Assembly (NCBI RefSeq): GCF_001746835.1
Contig: NZ_CP016094.1
Location: 1,054,001-1,118,000 of the forward strand
Length of the DNA stretch: 64,000 nucleotides
Direction of reading: 5' to 3'
Source: Lacunisphaera limnophila
Lineage (GTDB): Bacteria; Verrucomicrobiota; Verrucomicrobiia; Opitutales; Opitutaceae
Of the stretch, positions 25,442 to 33,457 are shown one piece after another. The translations under genes and the position numbers were made by a program. The notes beneath the pieces are model-generated. The model was not told the origin of the DNA. It worked only from the letters and a program-made list of their open reading frames with translations, and did no database searches. The stretch's first letter is position 1, and every line of letters starts with the position of its first letter.

Positions 25442-27647
25442 AGCGCAGGGTGGTCAGGAACTGCCGGGGCGCTCCAGGATACGCTTCCACGGGTTCGCGG
25501 CTCGTGCCGCGCAAGAGGTTGTATTCCTTGTCGAAGGCATTTCGGACTACGACGCTCCACTCCCATTGCGAGGCCTGCTTGGGCCGCCAGGTGAGGCTGA
25601 TGTTCGCCAAGCCGTGGGCACCGTCCACCAGCTGGTTCAATCCATCAACCGGATAGTCGCCGACGTAGTCATACCACGCGCTCAGCGCGAGGCCGGCCGC
25701 CGGAAGATTTTTCGTGAGGCCGAAAGAGAACTGGTGCTTAGGCACGCGCACCACGCTCTTGCCCGAGAGGTCGATCTCCTCGCCGGTGAACTCGTCCACG
25801 ATAAAGCGATTCTTGATCCACTTCGCGTCGGTATAGGTGTAACTGGCGAAGCCACTCAAGCCCTCCGCAACGGCGCGCAAATCAAAGCGCGCCTGCAGTT
25901 CCAAACCTTCGGCACGCTGCTTACCGGCGTTGATGGTCTTGGTCGCGACGCCATCGGCGACGTATTGGAGCAAATCCTGGCGTTCGAGGCGATATACCGT
26001 GGCGGTCAGCCCCAGCGCACGGTCGAAGAACTCACCCTTCACCCCGACCTCGAAGTTACGGGCTGTTTCGGGCTTGAGCGTGGTGTCACGTCCGCCGAAT
26101 GACCAGACCGGCCCGAACGCCGGACTGAAGCCCTCGCCGTAGGCGAAATACGTGCTAAGCTGCGGCGTCCACTGGTAGAGCGCGGAAAACTTCGGACTGA
26201 GGTTGTCGTCGCTATCGGCTTTTCGACTGCCGGGGAGCGTGACGGTGCCGTTTTCCTCTGTCGTCGGACCAAAGGCCACGTCGCGTTCGAAGCGATCGAG
26301 CCGCGCGCCGACCGTGAGCGTCAGGCGGTCGGTCGCCTTGAACTCATCCTGCACAAACAGCGCCCCGACCTTCACGTCGGTGTCTGCGTCCAGCAAGCGG
26401 TCCTGGATCCAGTCCGCCTTGTTCAGTAGCGCGCCGGTGCGGTAGCTGCGGAACTGGTTGTAGAAGTAGAAATCAAACGTGGCGAAATCGAAGCCGTATT
26501 GGCCCGTCCAGGTCTCGCGATCCTGGCTGGCGATCCATTCATGGTTAGCCCCGACCAGCAGGTGGTTGCGGGCGGTCTTCCAGGACACCTGCGCCTCGGC
26601 GAAGGTGGTTTGATCCGAGCCGTCGCCCCGAAAGCCGTTCCAGCGGATCGTCTCCGCAACTTCGTCAAATCCCTCGTTGAAACCGCCGTTGTAGAGCGAG
26701 TCATTGTCGCGGTGGTGGAGCGTGAACGTCGCCTCCACGGCGTCGCTGACCGCGAGCTTCGCCCTGGCCGTCCCGAACCATAGCGTGCGTTCGGAACGGG
26801 CGTCATCGATGTTGGTGTTGGCCTCGCGCCCGCCCGTGACCGCGACGATGCTGCCGTCGGCGCGCAGCGGGAGGTGGCTGGCGATCTGCTGCTCGGTGTC
26901 GGAGTAGCTCCCGGAGAGCGTCAGTTCCAGTTTCGGCGTCACCTGCCACACGTCCTTCAGAAAGGCCGAGGAGGAGCGGCGCGCCGTGCGGTCGCGCCAG
27001 CCGTCGCCGCGTTCGTGACCGAGGCGCACGAGCAGGCGGTTGGTGTCACTCACGGGCGTGCCGTAGACGAGCGAGGGGGCGAAGTAGTTGTTGCTGCCGT
27101 AAGAGAGAGTCAGTTCCCCGGCAGCCTGGTCGCCGACCTCGCGGGTGGAATACGCGACCGCACCGCTCACCCCGCCGCGGCCATAGAGCGCGGAAACCGG
27201 ACCGCGCACGACTTCGACGCGATCCACCGCGCCATACGGCACCGATTCCAAGAGGACCTCGTCGTCCGGCGTCACAAAGGGCACGCCGTCGAGCAGGAGG
27301 AGGAAAGTGTCGTTGAGGTGACGCTCTGGCGCACCGCGGATGACGAGGGCGGCCTCGACGCCGGATTGTTCCTGGCGGAGGGTCACGCCGGGCACGCCGA
27401 CGAGCTCCTCGCCGATCCGGAGGAGGCCCTTGTTTTCGCGGTCCTTGAGGGACACGACGGAGACACTGGCCGGAACTTCAATGAGTGGCTTTTCGGTGCG
27501 GGTCGCTGACACCACGAGGGTGTCGAGCTTCACGAACGGGTCGGCGATTTTGACACCGGGTTCGGCCGGAGGCAGCTGGACCTGGGCGATCGCGAACGAG
27601 GTCGTGAACGCAAGGGAAGGAACAAGGCGGGAAAGACGGAGATTCAT
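25431..27647 (-). CDS. TonB-dependent outer-membrane receptor B
   Basis: 738 residues from the ATG at 27647, with a short signal (SLAFTTSFAIAQ). A TonB box-like DTLVVSATR precedes the plug (EVPASVSVV, LRQEQSGVEAALVIRGAPE, then RVEVVRGPVSALYGRGG), and the barrel ends in FLTTLRYAF. The plug is of the general FepA/CirA type. It lacks the long His/acidic loops of ZnuD, so a metal chelate is the better guess for its ligand. It is coupled by overlap to the FecBCD-type importer and preceded by small protein B and a hairpin. Confidence 0.93.
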   Translation of the reverse strand: MNLRLSRLVPSLAFTTSFAIAQVQLPPAEPGVKIADPFVKLDTLVVSATRTEKPLIEVPASVSVVSLKDRENKGLLRIGEELVGVPGVTLRQEQSGVEAALVIRGAPERHLNDTFLLLLDGVPFVTPDDEVLLESVPYGAVDRVEVVRGPVSALYGRGGVSGAVAYSTREVGDQAAGELTLSYGSNNYFAPSLVYGTPVSDTNRLLVRLGHERGDGWRDRTARRSSSAFLKDVWQVTPKLELTLSGSYSDTEQQIASHLPLRADGSIVAVTGGREANTNIDDARSERTLWFGTARAKLAVSDAVEATFTLHHRDNDSLYNGGFNEGFDEVAETIRWNGFRGDGSDQTTFAEAQVSWKTARNHLLVGANHEWIASQDRETWTGQYGFDFATFDFYFYNQFRSYRTGALLNKADWIQDRLLDADTDVKVGALFVQDEFKATDRLTLTVGARLDRFERDVAFGPTTEENGTVTLPGSRKADSDDNLSPKFSALYQWTPQLSTYFAYGEGFSPAFGPVWSFGGRDTTLKPETARNFEVGVKGEFFDRALGLTATVYRLERQDLLQYVADGVATKTINAGKQRAEGLELQARFDLRAVAEGLSGFASYTYTDAKWIKNRFIVDEFTGEEIDLSGKSVVRVPKHQFSFGLTKNLPAAGLALSAWYDYVGDYPVDGLNQLVDGAHGLANISLTWRPKQASQWEWSVVVRNAFDKEYNLLRGTSREPVEAYPGAPRQFLTTLRYAF

Positions 27648-27718
27648 GGTGATGGGCTGAAGGGCTGGGAGAGTTCCTGCGGTCGCAGCACGCCGCGACC
27701 GGACATACGGAAACAAGC

Positions 27719-27747
27719 GGGTGCGCCGCGGACAGCGCGGCGCACCC
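27719..27747. other. Hairpin between small protein B and receptor B
   Basis: GGGTGCGCCGC (27719-27729) and GCGGCGCACCC (27737-27747) form a perfect 11-bp stem with a 7-nt loop, inside the 117-bp gap between the two genes. No T tract follows. The position matches the hairpin of the A pair, suggesting a shared way of setting the small-protein to receptor expression ratio. Confidence 0.5.
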
Positions 27748-27764
27748 ACACACACAACTACCAA

Positions 27765-28133
27765 TCAGACCACCGGCGGCGCGTGCGACGGCACGTGCCG
27801 GTAGCGCGGCCGGGCCGCGCGGAAGGTCTCGGACAAACCGCCGGGAACGGTTGCGAAGGTCGGTTGCTCAACGACGGGCAGCCTCCAGACCACCAACGGG
27901 AGCACCCCGTGACAAAAAAGTGTGACCGCGCAACCCGCCTCCTCCGCCGCGGCGGGCGCTTCATCGGTGTGATGATGCTCGCAGGCGTGGGTCTCGTCGC
28001 CTGCATGGCCGTGCAGCCAGACGTGGACCGCCGGCGAGGCGGCGGCCACGGTCAGAAGCAGCACAAGCCCCGCCCCCACCCCGGCGATGATTCGCCGGGA
28101 CAAGGAGGGCTGAGGTGGGACGGATAACTTCAC
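27765..28133 (-). CDS. Small His/Cys membrane protein B, paired with receptor B
   Basis: 122 residues from a GTG at 28133. It has an N-terminal hydrophobic segment (about 14-32), then ASPAVHVWLHGHAGDE, then HACEHHHTDEAP, CAVTLFCHG, a second hydrophobic segment, and RYRHVPSHAPPVV at the end. It is the most His-rich of the three paralogues. The GTG lies 9 nt after the -10 of island element 3, so it is first in its operon and practically leaderless. No function is known; a periplasmic metal-binding or receptor-assisting role is inferred from the histidines and the fixed pairing. Confidence 0.72.
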   Translation of the reverse strand: MKLSVPPQPSLSRRIIAGVGAGLVLLLTVAAASPAVHVWLHGHAGDETHACEHHHTDEAPAAAEEAGCAVTLFCHGVLPLVVWRLPVVEQPTFATVPGGLSETFRAARPRYRHVPSHAPPVV

Positions 28134-28142
28134 GCGGCTTTA

Positions 28143-28162
28143 CTTATAGCAAAGTCGTCAAG
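28143..28162 (-). promoter_or_regulatory. Island element 3 with -10, driving the small protein B operon
   Basis: Minus-strand CTTGACGACTTTGCTA (28162-28147) is identical to element 1 and overlaps TATAAG (28148-28143), a good -10. The GTG of small protein B follows nine nucleotides later. The element sits 4 bp past the stop of the ZnuD-like gene, so it separates two operons that otherwise run in the same direction. Confidence 0.7.
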
Positions 28163-28166
28163 CACC

Positions 28167-30278
28167 TCAGAAGCTGAAGCGCACGCCGGCGGTGAAGTTC
28201 CGGCCGGGCAGCGGGGCGAGGTCCTTCAGGAAGGAGGCGTGCACGCGGGCGGTCTCGTCGAGGAGGTTGCGGCCCTGCACGAACAGCTCGCCGTGGGTCC
28301 GGCCGGCGGTGAAGCGCCAAGCGGTGCCGATACCAACCATGTCGTAGGCGGGCGAGGCGGTCTCGCCGGGGGCGAGGCGGTCCGCTTTGACCACGTGCCG
28401 CCAATCGGCCGACACGGACCACGGGCCGTGCTGCCAGTCGAAGCCCAAGCCGAGGCGCACCGGCGTGGTGCGCGGCAACGGCGTGTCGTCCGACGTGTTC
28501 GTCGCCCGCACGCTGTCGGCCATCACCCGGACATCGGCGACCGTCTCCTTGGTCTCGTGCAGATGGAACACCAGCTCGGCCTCGGCGCCGTAGAGCTCGG
28601 CGTCGCGCTGCACAAAGGCGTAGACGGGCAGGCCGTCCTCCTCGGCCCCGGTGGCCGCCTCGTAGATGTAGCCGTCGAAGCGGTTCAAAAACACGCTGAG
28701 CTCGCCCGTGACCGCGCCGCGGCGGTGGCGGTAGCTAAGGTCGAGGCCGCGGGACTGCTCGGTGCCCAACGTGGGATCGCCCAGCTCGTAGGCGCCGGTG
28801 CCGGCATGCGGACCGTCAGCGTAGAGTTCCTGCGCGTTGGGGGCACGCTCATTGGCCGACGCCGACAAGGCCAGGCTGCCCGCCTCGCTCACGCGCCAGA
28901 TCAGGCCGGCCGTGAAGGTCTCCCCCGTGTGGCGGCGCGCCGGCAGGCCGGAGACGGCTGCGGGCGTGATCTTCTGCCATTCGACGCGGGCGCCGAACTG
29001 CGCCGTCCAGTCACCCCGCCCGCGTTCCTCATAGAGGAAGACGGCCTGCTGCCGCGTCACGGACGGCGGCATGAAGGCCTCCGCACCGGCCGCGGCGAAA
29101 TCACTCCGGGCAAATTGCCAGCCGAGGGCGCCCTCGAAGTCACCGACCTTCTCGTGCAGCAGCTCGAGCCGGCCCTCATGGGCCTGGTTGGTGAAACGGG
29201 TGCCGATCTCGTCCCCCTCGAGCTCGGTATGCTCATAGTCTGCCACGCCCAACTGGAAGCGGGCGGCGCGCAGGAGACCCACGGGGGCCAGCCACTCGCC
29301 GTGCACGTCCCCGCGGCGCTGCCGCAGATCGATGCGCACGCCGCCGTGCTCGTCATGACCTGCGTCCTCATCCTCCGCCTCGCCGGCCGCGGGCTCCTCC
29401 TCGTGATGCTCGTGGCCGGGCACGCCATACAGGGAGTCCAAACCGCTGTAGCTGAAGCCGAGGTGGCCCCGGCCGCCGATGTAGCTCAGGCCGAAGGCGG
29501 CGCCGTTCGTCTCCGTCGCGGTGTTGGGCAGCGTGCCGAAGGCCGGGGCCTCCTCCTCGTGCTCCTCGCCGGCGTGTTCTGCCTCCTCAAGTTCATGCTC
29601 GGCGCGCAGGGCCGCCGTCTCCGCAAAGCCGGGGATGTCGATGTCCCCCGTCAGGCGGCGGAAACCGTCGAGCCGCCAGGCAAACTGGCCGGCGGCGCCG
29701 GTCAGGACGCCGGCCGTCGTACGCTCGTCGGCCGCGGTGTCACCCCGCACCTCGAGCCGGCCCGTGACGGGTCCGGCCGGCAGGGCCTCGGGAATACGGC
29801 CGTCGATGACGTTGACCACGCCGCCGATGGCGCCGCCGCCGTAAAGCAAGGCGGCCGGGCCGCGCACGACCTCGACGCGGTCGATCAGCAGGGGATCCAG
29901 GCTCACGGCGTGGTCGGGGCTCACGACGGAGGCGTCGAGCGTGCCGACGCCGCCCGTGAGCACACGGATGCGGTCGCCGCCGAGGCCGCGGATGACCGGC
30001 CGGCTGGCGCCAGGCCCGAAATAGGTGGAGTCCACGCCGGGCAGACCGGCGAGTGTTTCCCCGAGGGTGCCCTGCTGGCGCCGCGCGAGGGCGTCGCCTG
30101 CCAGCACGTGGGTCGGTGCGCTGATTTCATCGGCGCCGCGGGCGAGCGGACTGGCCGTGACGACCAGATCGTCGAGATGGAGCGGGTCCGCCGGCGGGGC
30201 CGGCGGCACGGTTTGGGCGCGCCCCGCGACTGCGGCGAGCGCCAGAAAGGTAAGGGAAAAGGAATGACGGAAAGACAT
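28167..30278 (-). CDS. ZnuD-like TonB-dependent zinc receptor (receptor C)
   Basis: 703 residues from the ATG at 30278, with a signal ending AAVAGRAQ. The plug has HLDDLVVTASPL, ETLAGLPGVDSTYFGPGASR, VIRGLGGDRIRVL and RVEVVRGPAALLYGGGAIGG. Two loops are rich in His and acid: HAGEEHEEE near residue 245 and GHEHHEEEP...GHDEHGG near 300-325. The barrel ends FTAGVRFSF. His/Asp/Glu loops with this plug are the features of ZnuD-type receptors, which bind free zinc at the surface and are Zur-regulated in Neisseria and relatives. It follows small protein C and the UreH-like gene in the operon headed by island element 4. Confidence 0.88.
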   Translation of the reverse strand: MSFRHSFSLTFLALAAVAGRAQTVPPAPPADPLHLDDLVVTASPLARGADEISAPTHVLAGDALARRQQGTLGETLAGLPGVDSTYFGPGASRPVIRGLGGDRIRVLTGGVGTLDASVVSPDHAVSLDPLLIDRVEVVRGPAALLYGGGAIGGVVNVIDGRIPEALPAGPVTGRLEVRGDTAADERTTAGVLTGAAGQFAWRLDGFRRLTGDIDIPGFAETAALRAEHELEEAEHAGEEHEEEAPAFGTLPNTATETNGAAFGLSYIGGRGHLGFSYSGLDSLYGVPGHEHHEEEPAAGEAEDEDAGHDEHGGVRIDLRQRRGDVHGEWLAPVGLLRAARFQLGVADYEHTELEGDEIGTRFTNQAHEGRLELLHEKVGDFEGALGWQFARSDFAAAGAEAFMPPSVTRQQAVFLYEERGRGDWTAQFGARVEWQKITPAAVSGLPARRHTGETFTAGLIWRVSEAGSLALSASANERAPNAQELYADGPHAGTGAYELGDPTLGTEQSRGLDLSYRHRRGAVTGELSVFLNRFDGYIYEAATGAEEDGLPVYAFVQRDAELYGAEAELVFHLHETKETVADVRVMADSVRATNTSDDTPLPRTTPVRLGLGFDWQHGPWSVSADWRHVVKADRLAPGETASPAYDMVGIGTAWRFTAGRTHGELFVQGRNLLDETARVHASFLKDLAPLPGRNFTAGVRFSF

Positions 30279-30386
30279 GACGGAGCTGGGTTGAGGAAGA
30301 CCGGGGCGCGGCAAGGCGCAGCCCGGACCAAGAGACGGAAAACGGCCAGGGCGCCACGCGCCTCAGCCGGAACGGTTCGGTTCAAC

Positions 30387-30743
30387 TCAGGCCGCCGGCG
30401 GCGCGTGCGACGGCACGAGCCGGTAACGGGGCGACAAAGCCACGACCTCATCGGTCGCGCGCAGCGTCAGGCCGGCCACGGTGGGCCGCGCCAGGATCAG
30501 CAGGAACAGCACCAGCAGGGTCATCGCCCCCTGGGCAAAAAGCGTCACCGCACAGGCATGGTCCGCATCGCCGACCGGGGCATCGGGCCCGGGATGCGCA
30601 CAGCCGGCTTGCCCGGCATCGGGCGCGGCGTGCAACCCGGCGTGCAACCCGGGGCTAGCGGCCAGGACCGCCAGCACCAGCACGCACAACGCCGCCACCA
30701 GGGCGGTGGCGCGGGTCAGCGGGTGCTCGGCGGGACGGGACAT
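30387..30743 (-). CDS. Small His/Cys membrane protein C, paired with the ZnuD-like receptor
   Basis: 118 residues from the ATG at 30743. The hydrophobic N-terminus (about 12-32) leads to ASPGLHAGLHAAPDAGQAG, then CAHPG, DHACAVTLFAQG, a second hydrophobic segment and SPRYRLVPSHAPPAA. It shares the order ASPxxH, CxH, CAVTLF, hydrophobic segment, RYRxVPSHAPP with paralogues A and B; B and C are closest at the C-terminus. The gap to the receptor is 108 bp. The open frame extends upstream to 30866, but the ATG at 30743 gives the paralogue-like start. Confidence 0.72.
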   Translation of the reverse strand: MSRPAEHPLTRATALVAALCVLVLAVLAASPGLHAGLHAAPDAGQAGCAHPGPDAPVGDADHACAVTLFAQGAMTLLVLFLLILARPTVAGLTLRATDEVVALSPRYRLVPSHAPPAA

Positions 30744-30798
30744 GCGGGAGAAGAAGGACGGGGACGCGTGCGTGTCAAATGAAGTGTGGGACCCGGCC

Positions 30799-31503
30799 TC
30801 AGCCGTGCGCGTGGAAATGCTCGACCAGGATGAACGCCCCGCCGCAGAGGATGAGCAGGGTGCCAAGGACCTGGGCCTCGCATTTTTCCAGCCACTTGAA
30901 GCGCACCCGCTCGACCCCCAGCAGCGTCAGCCAGGTGAACAGCAGCATCGCCGCCCAGGTGCCGGCCGCGAGGAGCACGCTGAGGAGCGTCACGCCGCCC
31001 CAGCCGAACTGCACGCCCGCCAGATAGACCGGGAGCAGCCCCTCGCAGGGGGAAAAGGTCAGCATCGTGAACAGGCCGCTGATGGCCGCCCAGTCGCTGG
31101 TGCGGGCGACCGGTTTTGCCGGCTCATGGTGATGGCCGTGCCCATGATCGTGCTGGCAGTGTCCCTCGATCCACTCGCCATGCCCGTGGGTCCACCCGCG
31201 CCAGTGCCGGACGAGGATGAGGACGCCGATGGCGATCAGCGCGCCGCCCGCCAGATAGGGGAAGGTCTCGACCCAGTGCTCGTCGATCTGGAGGCCGAAC
31301 CAGGCCAGCGCCAGGCCGATCGCCGTCATCACCAGCAGGTGACCGCCCGAGCAAAGCGTCACGATCGCCAGGGTCCGCCCCCGGGACCAACCCTGGGCCC
31401 GCGCCACCACCACGAAGGGCAGCCAGTGCGTCGGGATCGCGGCATGGATGAACGCGACCGAGAGGCCGGTGGCGGCGAGGGTGAGGAAGGCGGCGAGATC
31501 CAT
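30799..31503 (-). CDS. UreH/NicO-like His-rich membrane transporter
   Basis: 234 residues with six hydrophobic segments. TM1 has HAAIPTHWLPFVVVARAQGW and TM2 TLCSGGHLL, the conserved His pattern of UreH/RcnA-like (NicO) carriers; the family Asp of HxxxxDH is replaced here. The central loop is loaded with His: HGHGEWIEGHCQHDHGHGHH (about 113-132). The second half has TFSPCEGLLPVYLAG. Relatives move nickel or cobalt; here the island element and ZnuD-like neighbour suggest zinc, direction unknown. The ATG at 31503 is chosen because frame upstream runs through element 4. Confidence 0.78.
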   Translation of the reverse strand: MDLAAFLTLAATGLSVAFIHAAIPTHWLPFVVVARAQGWSRGRTLAIVTLCSGGHLLVMTAIGLALAWFGLQIDEHWVETFPYLAGGALIAIGVLILVRHWRGWTHGHGEWIEGHCQHDHGHGHHHEPAKPVARTSDWAAISGLFTMLTFSPCEGLLPVYLAGVQFGWGGVTLLSVLLAAGTWAAMLLFTWLTLLGVERVRFKWLEKCEAQVLGTLLILCGGAFILVEHFHAHG

Positions 31504-31526
31504 GCTGGGAAGGTGTAGGCGGACCC

Positions 31527-31546
31527 ACCCTACCAAAGTCGTCAAG
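31527..31546 (-). promoter_or_regulatory. Island element 4 with -10, driving the UreH-like/ZnuD-like operon
   Basis: Minus-strand CTTGACGACTTTGGTA (31546-31531) has one change from elements 1 and 3 and overlaps TAGGGT (31532-31527). Its flanks, GGGGG before and GGGTGG after, match element 2 more than the other copies. The ATG follows 23 nt after the -10, the longest leader of the four. Confidence 0.68.
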
Positions 31547-31685
31547 CCCCCTTGTGGCCGGGAACGCCCGATTGGGCCGCCTTGAGGCCGTTAGGCGACC
31601 CGGTCCGCTTTCTTGACCGACGCTGGAATAAGCCAGCTCGCCGAACCTCTTCCCTCTACATCCGCTCCGCCGACTCCCCTAGCCT

Positions 31686-32222
31686 ATGAAAACGCTCCTC
31701 TGTCTCCTTTCCCTGCTGGCCCCCGCCTGGCTCGCCGCCGAACAACCGGGGCTCAAGGTCGGCGAAACCGCGCCGGATTTCACGCTCGCCAGCTCGGCCG
31801 GCGGATCCCTCTCGCTCAAGACCGCCCTCGCCCAGGGCCCGGTCGCCCTGATTTTCGTGCGCTCGGCCGACTGGTGCCCCTTTTGCCGCCGGCAGCTCGA
31901 GGACCTGCAAACCGCCCGCGCAGCCATCGAGGCCGCCGGCGTCCAGCTGATCGCCGTGAGCTACGATGCCCCGGCCACGGGCGCCGCGGCGGCGAAAAAG
32001 CTCGGCCTCATCTACCCGCTCCTCGCCGACCCCGACAGCAAAGTGATCTCCGCCTACGGCATCCTCAACCACGAGGTCAGCGGCAAGGGCGCCGGCATCG
32101 CGCACCCCGTCGCCTATATTCTCGACCGTCAGGGCGTCATCCGCGCGAAGCTCATGCGCGACAACTACCGCGACCGCCCCGAGAGCGCGGAGCTCATCGC
32201 CGCAGCCAAAGCACTCCCGTAG
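31686..32222 (+). CDS. Secreted peroxiredoxin/thioredoxin-like protein (AhpC/TSA family)
   Basis: 178 residues with a cleavable signal (KTLLCLLSLLAPAWLAAE). The core reads VGETAPDFTLASSAGG, then RSADWCPFCRRQLEDLQ with a CxxC active site, and GVQLIAVSYDAP. This is the AhpC/TSA fold; the CPFC pair is more thioredoxin/Prx-like-2 than a classical 2-Cys peroxiredoxin. It probably acts as an extracytoplasmic thiol peroxidase or reductase. It is divergent from the island operon 4 and converges with the ABC permease gene. No island element faces it. Confidence 0.85.
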   Translation: MKTLLCLLSLLAPAWLAAEQPGLKVGETAPDFTLASSAGGSLSLKTALAQGPVALIFVRSADWCPFCRRQLEDLQTARAAIEAAGVQLIAVSYDAPATGAAAAKKLGLIYPLLADPDSKVISAYGILNHEVSGKGAGIAHPVAYILDRQGVIRAKLMRDNYRDRPESAELIAAAKALP

Positions 32223-32247
32223 GATCGATCCAAGTCCGGTCCGGCCC

Positions 32248-33447
32248 TCACGAGACCGGGGCGATCGTCTCGGCCACCGGCACGCGGTATGCCTTGATCG
32301 CCGGCACGAGGCCGCCCAGGGCGCACAACCCGACGAAGGTCGCCGGGCCCCACCAGAAGATCGGATTCCATTTCAGCGGCTCCAGCACCACGCCCGTTTG
32401 CGCCTGGATGATGCCGGCCACGACCGCGGCAAAGGCGGCGAACACCGCGAAACCCGCGACCGCGCCGAGCAGGCCGATGACGGCCGCCTCGCCCACCACG
32501 GCGCCGAAGACGGTCCGCCGCCGCGCCCCGAGCGCGCGCAGGATGGCGATGTCGCGCTGGCGGGCGCTCATGGAATTGTAGATGCTCACCAGCACCGAGG
32601 CCGACGCCACCGCTGCGACCACCCACGCGAGAAGCGTCAGCACCTGGTCCACCCAGCTGATCTTGTTGAACAGGTCGGCCACGATGGCGCCGATGGGATA
32701 GGCAAAGGTCATTTTGTTACCCTGCTTGTTGATCATCATGTCGAGCATGAGGCCGGCCGTGGGTGCGCGCAGCTGGATGAGCACGGCGCTCACGTCATTG
32801 GCGGCGCGCGCATCGTGTCCGCCCATCGTCTGCACGCCCGCCAGCGGGATCCAGATCACCCGGTCCACCGGCGTGCCGGTCGGCTCGAGGATGGCGGTGA
32901 TCGTGTAGGTTTCCTCATGCTGCGCCTTCGGATCGAAGGCCAGCCCGTGGTAGGGTTGAAAGGTGTCGCCCGCCTTCCAGCCCAGCTGTTTTGCCGCATA
33001 GGCGCCGACGACCGCCTCCCGCGTGCCCTCGGCGAACAGCTTGCCGCCGGGGGCGACCGCGTAATTCCGCCCGGGCCGGTACTCGACCGCGAACAAGGCG
33101 GGCAGCGTGCCCACGATGCGCCAGCCCTCGTAGTTGTCGCCCACGGCGATCGGGATGGCCGTCTTGATCGCCGGGTGGCGGCGGATGCCCTCGTAGTCGG
33201 CCGCGGCCAGGTTGCCCGGCGAGGCCTCGAGGTGGAAGATGGCGTTGAGCACCAGCTGCAGCTTCGACCCGCGCGCGCCGAGCACGGCGTCAAACCCGGA
33301 GTTGGTCGCGGCGAACACGGACTGCGACTGCGTCTTCACCACCCACACCGTGAGCAGCAGCCCGGCCGCGAGCGCGATGCTCCCGGCCGTCACGAGCGTC
33401 GAGAGCGCGTGCTGGCGGAGGCTGCGGTAGATGAGGTTGAGAATCAT
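32248..33447 (-). CDS. MacB/LolE-type ABC transporter permease (FtsX domain)
   Basis: 399 residues with one N-terminal membrane segment (about 15-38), a ~220-residue periplasmic domain of the MacB_PCD type, and three C-terminal segments with the FtsX signature [19 protein letters not shown]. Such permeases do not import but use ATP to move lipoproteins, peptides or small molecules from the periplasmic side, or to transmit force. It follows its ATPase by 10 bp. Zinc-responsive clusters in Pseudomonas and Vibrio contain an equivalent pair with DUF3299 and a His-rich protein; here those partners lie at 9.4-10.4 kb. Confidence 0.88.
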   Translation of the reverse strand: MILNLIYRSLRQHALSTLVTAGSIALAAGLLLTVWVVKTQSQSVFAATNSGFDAVLGARGSKLQLVLNAIFHLEASPGNLAAADYEGIRRHPAIKTAIPIAVGDNYEGWRIVGTLPALFAVEYRPGRNYAVAPGGKLFAEGTREAVVGAYAAKQLGWKAGDTFQPYHGLAFDPKAQHEETYTITAILEPTGTPVDRVIWIPLAGVQTMGGHDARAANDVSAVLIQLRAPTAGLMLDMMINKQGNKMTFAYPIGAIVADLFNKISWVDQVLTLLAWVVAAVASASVLVSIYNSMSARQRDIAILRALGARRRTVFGAVVGEAAVIGLLGAVAGFAVFAAFAAVVAGIIQAQTGVVLEPLKWNPIFWWGPATFVGLCALGGLVPAIKAYRVPVAETIAPVS

Positions 33448-33457
33448 TCAGGGTATA

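Noticed and set aside
25431-27647. Receptor B and its ABC importer as a vitamin B12 system (BtuB/BtuFCD)
   Set aside because: No cobalamin riboswitch is upstream, the binding protein is far longer than BtuF, and the operon carries the zinc-island element.
28143-28167. TTGACG of the island element read as a -35 box
   Set aside because: It is only about 7 bp from the -10 hexamer in every copy, far from the 16-18 bp needed; the element is better read as an operator in the spacer.
28239-30782. 847-codon open frame on the plus strand opposite the ZnuD-like receptor
   Set aside because: Composition is that of an antisense shadow in high-GC DNA (Arg, Gly, Ala, His rich), no domain is recognisable, and the minus strand holds a clear receptor plus small protein C.
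21777-31546. Island element as a classical Zur or Fur box
   Set aside because: The 16 bp have no strong dyad symmetry and do not resemble the AT-rich inverted repeats of known Zur/Fur boxes. The zinc link rests on gene content, not on the motif.
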